From an uncultured Bacteroidota bacterium (GTDB lineage: Bacteria > Bacteroidota > Bacteroidia > NS11-12g > UBA955), in assembly GCA_903959115.1 (NCBI GenBank), contig CAJBVU010000268.1:1-7076 (forward strand): a DNA stretch of 7,076 bases, read 5' to 3'. Shown in pieces: positions 1 through 6,145 of this stretch (its first letter is position 1; each line of letters opens with the position of its first letter). The notes beneath the pieces were generated by a model, which searched no databases, was not told the origin of the DNA, and worked only from the letters and a program-made list of their open reading frames with translations. The translations under genes and the position numbers were made by a program.

Positions 1-84
1 AGCGGCAATTGCAAACAAAATGGCAAGGCCAGAGAAATATGCCATCCAAGCATTGTTTCCCGATTTGTTGTTGTTATTTGTCAT
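1..84 (-). CDS. partial small membrane protein, N-terminus only
   Basis: Reading the minus strand from an ATG at 84-82 gives 28 open codons to the window edge. They encode a polar, Asn-rich start (MTNNNNKSGNNAW) followed by the beginning of a hydrophobic segment (YFSGLAILFAIAA), so this is probably the first part of a small membrane protein. The frame is open up to base 1 and the protein continues to the left. A promoter-like sequence lies about 30 bp upstream, so it may be transcribed separately from the FAD oxidoreductase gene that ends at 205. I do not recognise the family. An F-type ATPase accessory protein of the AtpZ/AtpI type would fit the size and layout, but nothing visible proves it. 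Confidence 0.5.
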   Translation of the reverse strand, partial: MTNNNNKSGNNAWMAYFSGLAILFAIAA

Positions 85-115
85 AATGATTCTAAGTTTT
101 TAATTTTATGAAGTG

Positions 116-146
116 CAATAATACGGCCGACCACAGTTAAAAGCAA
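116..146 (-). promoter_or_regulatory. candidate Bacteroidota promoter for the left-edge gene
   Basis: On the minus strand a TTG (146-144) is followed after 20 bp by TATTATTG (123-116). This matches the Bacteroidota -33/-7 pattern (TTG, about 19 bp, TAnnTTTG) in seven of eight bases of the -7 box. It would start transcription about 25-30 bases before the ATG at 84. The rest of 85-204 holds no clear hairpin terminator for the upstream gene, so read-through from the sigma-factor cluster is also possible. Confidence 0.35.
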
Positions 147-204
147 GTAAAGAAAATGTTAAATCGGCTCAGAATTCGACGAAAACAGGGGGTTAATTAT
201 GTAC

Positions 205-1386
205 TCAAACTTTAGGCGAATGAGCACAATAATTTTCTGCAAATTGCAGACCCGATAAAATTGCTGAATTTAACGACGGGTTTGCGATCATTTGACCTGC
301 AAGAAATTGACTTTGCTCAATGTTGGCATCACTTAATTGGTTTGGCAAATCATAAGAATACGGGGTATTCATTGGCAGCGCTGATTTCACCTCAAAGGAT
401 TGTAAAAATTGGGCGTTGATTGGCCTCTGAAGCAGGTTCTCTACTTCCGTTAATATTTCATTGTTTGCCGCATGGGCATCCACATTGCCAGAAAAAGAGG
501 GCTTCAAGGATACCGACAACAAGTGCTTACCAATGGGAGCGTAATTGGATTGAACCATTGAAGGTACTGCGATAAGATTTACACGGCCCATCCGGCTTGC
601 ATTGAGCGCCAAAAATTTTCCCAAACCAGCATCGTGATCTAGGGAATAATACAAGGTGGTAGTTGAACGATATGGGATTACCGCTTGGTGATTATCACCC
701 ACTGAAGAATTGAGGAAAATCTGACTAGGATTGAGTTTCGAGGCGATTCTATTGGGAAGCGTTTGGACACCATTGGGCAAAAGAAGTGCATCTCCTTTGG
801 CTAGAGCCCAAAAAATAAAATCAAAAAGTGGGTATGGGGTTTGAAGGGCTTCTTCGAGAAAAATGCCGGTAAAAAACGGCCGAAAAAATGATTCTATAAT
901 GGTTTCAGAAAACCCAAGTGACAACAAGTATTCCTGGGTTGTTTTTACAGGTACTGTGGATTGAAAAAAATCACTCGGATTTTGGGATAGCAATTTCTTT
1001 CGAAGGGCTATAATTTTGATAACATCGGTGAGTTTAATATCGGGATGTATTAGCGCTCCGATGCCTTTGATGCCATGTTTGATAGGATCAGCGATGAGGG
1101 TTTTACCTGTGGCTGTGAGCAGCCACGCGCCCGAGCCGAAGGCGAGGGCGCCATCCAAATGCCCCCCTTGCTTGTAGTAAGCTAATGCTGGATAAGCACT
1201 TTGAATCACTTGAAATCCATGATCCAATGAAAAACCATCGATATGTGTGGTTCGCAACTTCCCACCCCACTCATTGCCTCTTTCATGCAATTCGTAAGGA
1301 ATACCAAATTCTTGAAGTTTGTAGGCTGCAGACAGACCCGACATGCCCCCACCAACTATGGTAACAGGCCTGTTTATTGATGTCAT
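205..1386 (-). CDS. FAD-dependent amine-oxidase / protoporphyrinogen-oxidase-like oxidoreductase
   Basis: A 393-residue flavoprotein of the NAD(P)/FAD-dependent oxidoreductase group that includes protoporphyrinogen oxidase, monoamine oxidases and phytoene desaturases. The N-terminus has the dinucleotide-binding Rossmann motif (VTIVGGGMSGLSAA, residues 8-21), an acidic residue at the end of strand two (E35), the GGKLRT motif (41-46) and the DHGFQV segment (55-60). The C-terminal FAD motif is visible as FLAGQMIANPSLNSAILSG (361-379). No signal peptide is seen, so it is probably cytoplasmic. Between about residues 228 and 240 the protein seems to lack some 30 residues usually present in relatives, including the strand that ends in a VxxAT-like motif. 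The substrate cannot be read from sequence. The ATG at 1386 lies 3 bp after the stop of the sensor-like gene, so it is probably expressed with the ECF sigma cluster and may be its output. Confidence 0.85.
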   Translation of the reverse strand: MTSINRPVTIVGGGMSGLSAAYKLQEFGIPYELHERGNEWGGKLRTTHIDGFSLDHGFQVIQSAYPALAYYKQGGHLDGALAFGSGAWLLTATGKTLIADPIKHGIKGIGALIHPDIKLTDVIKIIALRKKLLSQNPSDFFQSTVPVKTTQEYLLSLGFSETIIESFFRPFFTGIFLEEALQTPYPLFDFIFWALAKGDALLLPNGVQTLPNRIASKLNPSQIFLNSSVGDNHQAVIPYRSTTTLYYSLDHDAGLGKFLALNASRMGRVNLIAVPSMVQSNYAPIGKHLLSVSLKPSFSGNVDAHAANNEILTEVENLLQRPINAQFLQSFEVKSALPMNTPYSYDLPNQLSDANIEQSQFLAGQMIANPSLNSAILSGLQFAENYCAHSPKV

Positions 1387-1389
1387 TGA

Positions 1390-1935
1390 TTAATTCCCAA
1401 TGGGTTCAGCTTCAGGCGCACGACGGCGAGGTCTATCAACACCTCCACGATTTTCACCTCCGTCTGCGGGCTTTTTCTTTTTCCGCATAGAACGAGCCTT
1501 GGCAATCATTTCTTTCTTAACCTCACGTTCGATGCGCGGCAACTGAACTGCCCGCTTCATGCCAATTACTGGCTTTAATTTGACGGTATAGGTTTCTAGT
1601 AGTTGTACTTCCAATTTGCGTAAGGCTACAGCTTCTTTGAAATACTGCTCTGCTTCGGTTTCAGACAATTCGGACGGACGTTTATCGTTCCATTTGTCTC
1701 TAAATCCGCGTTTTGCATCACGTAATTTCAACTGATATTCATCGTAAATGGGGAAAAACTTCAATTTCTCCGCATCATTTAAAGTGAGTTGTTCAACAAA
1801 CAAAGTCTCACGAAACTTTCTTAACTCCTCCACTTTGGAGGCCCTAAGGCTATCCTTTTTGGCTTCATTTTGCGCTGTTGCTTTCACAGCAAACAACATC
1901 AATAAGCACAGGGTAATATATTTCATGCGTTTCAT
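1390..1935 (-). CDS. secreted Spy/CpxP-like protein, candidate sensor of the ECF sigma system
   Basis: A 181-residue protein with an N-terminal signal peptide (MKRMKYITLCLLMLFAVKATA, likely cleaved after A21). The mature part is charged and predicted helical. It carries the segment LTLNDAEKLKFFPIYDEYQ (50-68), which resembles the LT-x-x-E-A-x-x-F-x-P-x-Y pattern of small Bacteroidota proteins found beside ECF sigma factors and related to the Spy/CpxP/ZraP periplasmic fold. The C-terminus (about 147-173) is very basic and Pro/Gly-rich (RKKKKPADGG, DRPRRRAP), which is unusual for the family. The start overlaps the stop of the membrane-protein gene by 4 bp (ATGA at 1935-1932), implying translational coupling. 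A second in-frame ATG three codons in (1926) would also keep the signal peptide. A role in sensing envelope conditions is inferred from context and is untested. Confidence 0.75.
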   Translation of the reverse strand: MKRMKYITLCLLMLFAVKATAQNEAKKDSLRASKVEELRKFRETLFVEQLTLNDAEKLKFFPIYDEYQLKLRDAKRGFRDKWNDKRPSELSETEAEQYFKEAVALRKLEVQLLETYTVKLKPVIGMKRAVQLPRIEREVKKEMIAKARSMRKKKKPADGGENRGGVDRPRRRAPEAEPIGN

Positions 1936-3146
1936 AATGATTCAAAATCTAATTCTTCAAACATTTCATCTTCCATATCAAAGGTTACCAAACCATTGTC
2001 CTCTAGGTCCTGTAGGGCTCTTTTGGTGCGGGGTGGCATTTCTTTAGCATCGATGATAGAATAAACATTGGGCTCTTTGTATTTGGGCATTTCACCCAAA
2101 ATCAAGGGTTCTACCAACTGCAGTCCATCGGGAATCGTATCCTTAGGCGAATTGGGCTCATCCAATGGAGACTCAATCAATGTGGGTTCATCCTGCTGCA
2201 ATTCTGTAGCCATAGCCTCTTCCACCTTGGGTGGCTGAATCGCATTCCAAATAAAATACGCAGCAACAATTGCCGCCAATGACGCTGCAATTCCCAACCA
2301 ACCTGGAGTTGCCGATTCTTTCTGACGTCCTGCAATGGGCGCAAAAGCCGTAGGCGGTGCCTCTAGATTGATTGTTGGGGGTTCTTCCTCTACGATGACT
2401 TCCTCCACAATCGGAGCCTTTTGAGCATTGATTGGCGAGATATACGATTCTAACTCATCCAATCCCACAGATTCTGGGACTTCATGAATAATTATTGACT
2501 CTGTGGATGTTGATTCTTCTTCGACAATCGACTCGATAGCGAATTCCTCCTGAGGTTCTGAAACTTCAGTTTCTGATACAACCTCTTCTAACAGAACTTC
2601 CTCAATCGCATTTTCGTGTTCGATTATTGTTGATACAACATCTACTGCCACAAACTCCGAAGTTTCAGTAACTATTGGTGCCGGCTCAATTGTTTCAACC
2701 TTTACAATTTCAGCCTCAATTGATTCTGATTCGGCCGATTCAGTCAAAGGATTCAGTAAATCACCATAGGTTACTTTGGTAATATTTAACGACTCACCCA
2801 AACCGGTAGTCTCTTCAGAAATGGCAGAAAAATTAACCCATTCCGGATTTTCATTGGTAGTAAACGTTAACGGCGCGATTTCAACCTTGCCAAAAGAATC
2901 AACGTCTTTATCTACCCCAACAGACTTTGATGTTAGTGGATCTTGCTTTCTTGCCCGCTTTTGAACGCCTGAAGTATCTACCTTCATTAGCACTTCAGCT
3001 GGCTTGACCCCTTCAATTTTAGGTGCCGAAGCTTCTGGAGAATTAATATCAATTCCCAATCTCTGCAACAAACGGGATTCCGACTCCTTAAAATAGGAAT
3101 CCGGCGCGTTGTAGGCAGGTCCGATTTTTTCGTTTTCTAAGTCCAT
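1932..3146 (-). CDS. single-pass membrane protein, probable anti-sigma factor with long acidic region
   Basis: A 404-residue protein without a signal peptide. The N-terminus has the motif NAPDSYFKESESRLLQRL (13-30), which resembles the x-VPexYF-x-x-x-x-x-RLL motif at the start of small Bacteroidota proteins encoded after ECF sigma factors. Residues about 135-265 are low-complexity, rich in Glu, Ser, Val and Ile, and strongly acidic. One membrane segment follows (GWLGIAASLAAIVAAYFIWNAI, 282-303), then a 100-residue acidic tail ending in EDEMFEELDFESL. N-in topology would place the first 280 residues in the cytoplasm with the sigma factor and the tail in the periplasm. It lies 45 bp after the sigma gene and overlaps the sensor gene by 4 bp, the position expected for an anti-sigma factor. 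No zinc-binding HxxxCxxC motif was seen, so any sigma binding would be of another type. The assignment rests mainly on position and the N-terminal motif. Confidence 0.65.
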   Translation of the reverse strand: MDLENEKIGPAYNAPDSYFKESESRLLQRLGIDINSPEASAPKIEGVKPAEVLMKVDTSGVQKRARKQDPLTSKSVGVDKDVDSFGKVEIAPLTFTTNENPEWVNFSAISEETTGLGESLNITKVTYGDLLNPLTESAESESIEAEIVKVETIEPAPIVTETSEFVAVDVVSTIIEHENAIEEVLLEEVVSETEVSEPQEEFAIESIVEEESTSTESIIIHEVPESVGLDELESYISPINAQKAPIVEEVIVEEEPPTINLEAPPTAFAPIAGRQKESATPGWLGIAASLAAIVAAYFIWNAIQPPKVEEAMATELQQDEPTLIESPLDEPNSPKDTIPDGLQLVEPLILGEMPKYKEPNVYSIIDAKEMPPRTKRALQDLEDNGLVTFDMEDEMFEELDFESL

Positions 3147-3191
3147 AATTTCGCTTGTACTGTTGATTAGATGTATAAATACTGATTTGGT

Positions 3192-3785
3192 TTAACGTAG
3201 TACACTTAAATAAATTTCTAATTTCTTTACGGCATGGTGGTACGAAGCTTTCAATGCTCCCTCGGAAGTGGATGTTAGCAAAGCAATTTCTTCATAACTC
3301 AAATCCTCAAAATACCTCAACGTAAATACCAACTTCTGCTTAAATGGCAAATAACAAAGGGCTTTTTGCAACTTTAAAGCAATATCGTCTCCAGACAAAT
3401 ACAAATCCTCGGTAATCATATCTGCCATTTCCGGCTGCGCTTCATCAAAATCAATCGTAGGTTTCCTTTTACGAATCAAATTGATAGATTCATTTGTTGC
3501 GATACGATAAACCCATGTCCTAAGTCGACTGTCTCCCTTAAACTGATTGGCATTCTGCCAAACCTTAATAAATGTATTCTGGGCCGCATCATCCGCATCA
3601 TCATGACTTAATAATAGATTTCTACAGTGGTAATAAATTTGTTGTTGATAACGACGTGAAATCTCGACAAACAAAGATGCAGTTACGCCAGAGCTCACCA
3701 ACTCAACCGAAAGTTCGTCTTCCGATAAATTCTGTAAACGTTGGGTCTCACTCATATTTTTTGCATTTGCTGTATTTACACTCAT
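3192..3785 (-). CDS. ECF-family RNA polymerase sigma factor
   Basis: A 197-residue sigma-70 family factor of the extracytoplasmic function (ECF) class, which has only regions 2 and 4 and directs RNA polymerase to a special promoter set. Region 2 spans about residues 37-108, with the core-binding part DDADDAAQNTFIKVWQN (62-78) and the -10 recognition part FKGDSRLRTWVYRIATNES (82-100). Region 4 spans about 136-193, with LPFKQKLVFTLRYFEDLSYE (146-165) and a helix-turn-helix running to HHAVKKLEIYL. The length is normal for the class. The ATG at 3785 is chosen as the longest start; M11 (at 3755) would still leave both regions intact. It is the first gene of a four-gene minus-strand cluster and is followed by its probable anti-sigma factor. 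The divergent spacer upstream carries inverted repeats that could be control sites. Confidence 0.93.
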   Translation of the reverse strand: MSVNTANAKNMSETQRLQNLSEDELSVELVSSGVTASLFVEISRRYQQQIYYHCRNLLLSHDDADDAAQNTFIKVWQNANQFKGDSRLRTWVYRIATNESINLIRKRKPTIDFDEAQPEMADMITEDLYLSGDDIALKLQKALCYLPFKQKLVFTLRYFEDLSYEEIALLTSTSEGALKASYHHAVKKLEIYLSVLR

Positions 3786-3804
3786 TAATGATTGCTTATT
3801 AATG
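3783..3804 (-). repeat. inverted repeat over the sigma-factor start codon
   Basis: Perfect 7-bp arms, CATTAAT (3783-3789) and ATTAATG (3798-3804), flank an 8-base loop. In the sigma mRNA the 3' arm contains the AUG itself, so the start codon could sit in a weak AU-rich hairpin. It could instead be a DNA operator, or chance in AT-rich sequence. Confidence 0.4.
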
Positions 3805-3843
3805 TCACAATGATTTTCAATGTGCGAAGTAGATAAAATTCAG

Positions 3844-3865
3844 TGACAAGACATAGACATTGTCA
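3844..3865. promoter_or_regulatory. candidate operator in the sigma/rplS divergent region
   Basis: Perfect 6-bp arms TGACAA (3844-3849) and TTGTCA (3860-3865) flank a 10-bp centre that itself contains GACA twice. This is the most symmetrical element in the 202-bp spacer and lies about 59 bp upstream of the sigma start codon. It could bind a dimeric regulator of the sigma operon. No sigma-gene promoter could be assigned with confidence around it, so function is conjecture. Confidence 0.3.
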
Positions 3866-3934
3866 GAAAAGTTTAACACAAGTTATTCTACATTGTTAAA
3901 ATTTGAATTTGAAGGGGAAATTTGTAGAAATTCA

Positions 3935-3964
3935 TTGTATCAAAAGAAATAATTCGTATTTTTG
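3935..3964 (+). promoter_or_regulatory. rplS promoter, Bacteroidota -33/-7 type
   Basis: TTG at 3935-3937 is followed after 19 bp by TATTTTTG (3957-3964), an exact match to the Bacteroidota housekeeping pattern TTG-N19-TAnnTTTG. Transcription would begin around 3968-3970, leaving a leader of roughly 18-20 bases before the ATG at 3988. An AGGA (3975-3978) at 9 bases before the ATG may act as a short ribosome binding site. Confidence 0.75.
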
Positions 3965-3987
3965 CAGCCCAATTAGGATTAAAACCC

Positions 3988-4338
3988 ATGAATTCAATCG
4001 TTAATAGCATCGCATCTGAGTATTTGAGAACAGACTTACCCGCCTTCAAGGCTGGTGATCGTATCACTGTTCACTATAAAATTAAAGAAGGCGCCAAAGA
4101 GCGTATTCAGTTATTCCAAGGTGATGTTATCCAACGTCGCAATGGAGGAATTGATGAAACTTTCACTGTACGCAAAATTTCTAACGGAATTGGCGTAGAG
4201 CGTATCTTCCCAATGCACTCTCCTTTCATCGATAAGATCGAAGTGAATAGAAAAGGTCGCGTTCGTCGCGCCCGTATTTTCTATCTGCGTACGCAAATCG
4301 GAAAAGCAGCTCGTATCAAGGAGCTACGTACCCGATAA
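3988..4338 (+). CDS. rplS: 50S ribosomal protein L19
   Basis: A 116-residue basic protein of the bL19 family, a component of the large ribosomal subunit near the contact with the small subunit. Family hallmarks are visible in order: FKAGDRITVHYKIKEG (20-35), RIQLFQGDVIQRRNGG (39-54), FTVRKISNGIGVERIFPMHS (59-78) and the C-terminal basic stretch VNRKGRVRRARIFYLR (86-101). The length is normal. The gene stands alone with its own promoter and terminator; the rpsP, rimM and trmD neighbours known from many other phyla are absent here. A short AGGA lies 9 bases before the ATG. Confidence 0.98.
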   Translation: MNSIVNSIASEYLRTDLPAFKAGDRITVHYKIKEGAKERIQLFQGDVIQRRNGGIDETFTVRKISNGIGVERIFPMHSPFIDKIEVNRKGRVRRARIFYLRTQIGKAARIKELRTR

Positions 4339-4357
4339 GATAAAACTATTTCTTTTC

Positions 4358-4387
4358 AAAAAAAGCCCAACGAGTTGGGCTTTTTTT
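4358..4387. terminator. bidirectional intrinsic terminator between rplS and the barrel gene
   Basis: A stem of AGCCCAA (4364-4370) and TTGGGCT (4375-4381) closes a CGAG loop. The stem is preceded by seven A and followed by seven T, so it forms a hairpin with a U-tract on either strand. It lies 19 bp after the rplS stop and 31 bp after the stop of the convergent barrel gene, and can serve both. Confidence 0.93.
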
Positions 4388-4418
4388 ATTTATTCATCTC
4401 ACAAATTGAGAAATCCAA

Positions 4419-5072
4419 TCAATTATCAAACCGAATCAAAGCGGTAAGACCCACTCCGTTGTGATAAACCCCAGTTGGGTAAAACAGGTTATGCGAGGCG
4501 TTTTGAGACAAAGCCGACATGATACTATAATCCCAATTCAATCTTAAATCTAACACCTGAGTGACTCTTGAACCAACAGCAAATTGCAAAATCAATCCAT
4601 TTTGAGCAAAATCACTCGCAATTCCGGGATTATAACCTTCACTTTCTTCGATTTTTAACAATCGGGTGAACCGAAAACCGCCCAACAAATCAAATCTCCC
4701 TAATCTTCCAGCGCTCAAATTTCTAATTCCCGCTAACTGAACCTCAATCTGTCGGGCCTTGATGTGAAACGCATTTACCATAGTCAATGGATCAAATGCA
4801 CGGCGACTGCCCCGCTGAACTATACCAAATTGCATTTCAATGGCATCCAATTTCTTATCCCCAGATAACCTATATCCCGTTGCCATACCTAGTTGATATC
4901 CAAATTTATTGTACCCACTAGCTTGATCTCCATCAATTTGCGACGCCAAAATACCAATCAATGGTCGACCATAAAAACTGTGTATTTTTTCTTGCTCACC
5001 CTGACCCTGCAAAGAGCTCACAGCAAAAAATGTTAAAGTACCTATAAATCGAATCACTGCTTTCCGTCTCAT
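4419..5072 (-). CDS. outer membrane beta-barrel protein, PorT-like
   Basis: A 217-residue protein with a signal peptide (MRRKAVIRFIGTLTFFAVSSLQGQ, cleavage near 22-25). The rest has the alternating pattern of a small outer membrane barrel, for example ARQIEVQLAGIRNLS (106-120), RFDLLGGFRFTRLL (126-139), LILQFAVGSRVTQVLDLRLNW (160-180) and a final GVGLTALIRF (206-215). The segment ASQIDGDQASGYNKFGYQLG (43-62) is typical of Bacteroidota porin-like proteins of the PorT/OMP_b-brl type. The size fits an eight- to ten-strand barrel. The cargo or role is unknown; PorT itself acts in type IX secretion, but membership of that exact group is not shown. The start lies close to the divergent FAD enzyme and the end faces rplS across the terminator. 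Confidence 0.8.
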   Translation of the reverse strand: MRRKAVIRFIGTLTFFAVSSLQGQGEQEKIHSFYGRPLIGILASQIDGDQASGYNKFGYQLGMATGYRLSGDKKLDAIEMQFGIVQRGSRRAFDPLTMVNAFHIKARQIEVQLAGIRNLSAGRLGRFDLLGGFRFTRLLKIEESEGYNPGIASDFAQNGLILQFAVGSRVTQVLDLRLNWDYSIMSALSQNASHNLFYPTGVYHNGVGLTALIRFDN

Positions 5073-5076
5073 GTTG

Positions 5077-5100
5077 TAATTTGCAGCAATTTATTGCAAA
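5077..5100. promoter_or_regulatory. promoter/operator candidate between barrel gene and FAD enzyme
   Basis: On the plus strand TAATTTG (5077-5083) resembles a Bacteroidota -7 box with one spacer base missing; no good -33 TTG was found at the right distance. On the minus strand TTG, 20 bp, TAAATTG (-7 at 5093-5087) could serve the barrel gene. The area is symmetrical: TTTGCA (5080-5085) pairs with TGCAAA (5095-5100), and nested inside is GCAAT-TT-ATTGC (5086-5097). A dimeric regulator could act on both genes, but this is inference. Confidence 0.3.
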
Positions 5101-6128
5101 AGCACGTGGGTAACAAGCCAAAACACATATTGATAATAGGCTCTGGCTTGGCTGGCAGCACATTGGCATTGGAATTAATCCAACGCGGCCACTTTGTTCA
5201 AGTGATGGACAATCTTGCACCCAACGCTAGTTCACGCGTTGCGGCTGGCATAATCAACCCTATTGTACCCAAAGGCGTTAAGAAAACCTGGAAATACCAA
5301 GAAATTTTCCCATCCGTTTTTGAATATTATCGCAATTTCGAATCAATATTAGGAGCCGAATTCGTTTTTGAATACCCAATGTTGCAAATTCATGCCAACG
5401 ATAATGAAAGATTCGAATGGCGGAAACGCGGCGCAGTGACCGAAATGACGGAACTATTAGCACCTACCGGTGACAATACCATTGTTAACAGCTGTGGTCG
5501 TTTAGATGTCTTACAATTTTTAAATGCTGCTCAAATTGAACTGGAGAAAAAAAATCAGTTTATAAATGAGCAATTTTTATCTACCGATTTGATATTCCTA
5601 GAATCTGGCAAAGCGGATTACCGCGGAATTTCATTTGATGAAGTCATATTCTGTGAAGGAATTGGTATCATGCAAAATCCTTGGTTCAATTATCTCTTTT
5701 TTGATCCTACGGGAGGTGATATATTAACGGTTCAGATTCCAAATTTGCCGCAAGATAAAATCATCAAACAGAAACAGTGGATTGTCCCTACAAAAGAAAA
5801 AGACATATTTCTATTAGGGAGTACTTTTCATAAACAATCGATCTCTGAAGTTCAAAACCCTGCAGATGCCAAATTCCTAATCGAAAGGGCTGAACTTATT
5901 ACAGGTAAAAAGGTGACTTTAATCAAACATCAGCGTGCGGTTCGACCTACGGTACAAAATAGGAGACCTTATCTAGGTCGACATCACACATTCAAGAATT
6001 TGAGCGTCTACAATGGATTGGGTGCAAAAGGAAGTGCACTCTGTAGTTGGCTATCACCAATGATGGCTGATTTCATAAGCAAAAATGCACCCTTAAACGA
6101 AGAAGTAGATATTTCAAGGATTCAATAA
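5094..6128 (+). CDS. FAD-dependent oxidoreductase of the D-amino-acid oxidase family
   Basis: A 344-residue flavoenzyme of the DAO fold, which oxidises C-N bonds of amino-acid-like substrates. The N-terminal Rossmann motif is HILIIGSGLAGSTLALEL (11-28), with the acidic end of strand two near D39. SSRVAAGIINPIVPKG (46-61) matches the family segment A-A-G-x-x-x-P that contacts the flavin. The C-terminus has VRPTVQNRRPYLGRH (283-297) and LSVYNGLGAKGSALCSWL (303-320), close in pattern to glycine oxidase ThiO and the oxidase domain of MnmC. The substrate is undetermined. No in-frame ATG precedes the Rossmann motif: the start is TTG at 5094 or GTG at 5106. GTG gives a shorter, more usual N-terminus (MGNKPKHILIIG) and a leader of about the same length as rplS, so it may be the true start. 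No signal peptide; probably cytoplasmic. Confidence 0.87.
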   Translation: MQKHVGNKPKHILIIGSGLAGSTLALELIQRGHFVQVMDNLAPNASSRVAAGIINPIVPKGVKKTWKYQEIFPSVFEYYRNFESILGAEFVFEYPMLQIHANDNERFEWRKRGAVTEMTELLAPTGDNTIVNSCGRLDVLQFLNAAQIELEKKNQFINEQFLSTDLIFLESGKADYRGISFDEVIFCEGIGIMQNPWFNYLFFDPTGGDILTVQIPNLPQDKIIKQKQWIVPTKEKDIFLLGSTFHKQSISEVQNPADAKFLIERAELITGKKVTLIKHQRAVRPTVQNRRPYLGRHHTFKNLSVYNGLGAKGSALCSWLSPMMADFISKNAPLNEEVDISRIQ

Positions 6129-6145
6129 ATCCGAATTGGGGATAA

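Noticed and set aside
1748..2047. Plus-strand reading frame of 99 codons
   Set aside because: It lies opposite the well-supported sensor and anti-sigma genes, shows no family motif and has no promoter; a shadow of the minus-strand coding sequence.
2340..2740. Repetitive Glu/Ser-rich coding stretch, considered as a tandem repeat
   Set aside because: The composition is biased but no fixed repeat unit could be found; better described as low complexity.
2776..2964. Plus-strand reading frame of 62 codons inside the anti-sigma gene
   Set aside because: Fully antisense to a longer coding sequence, without recognisable features.
3572..3802. Plus-strand reading frame of 76 codons, His-rich at its start
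   Set aside because: Antisense to the conserved region 2 of the sigma factor; the His-rich part is the complement of its Asp/Ala codons.
3786..3987. Search for a small RNA or riboswitch in the sigma/rplS spacer
   Set aside because: Apart from the rplS promoter and the inverted repeats listed, no stable GC-containing stem with a T-tract or known riboswitch core was seen.
4111..4296. Minus-strand frame within rplS
   Set aside because: Entirely inside a universally conserved ribosomal gene on the other strand.
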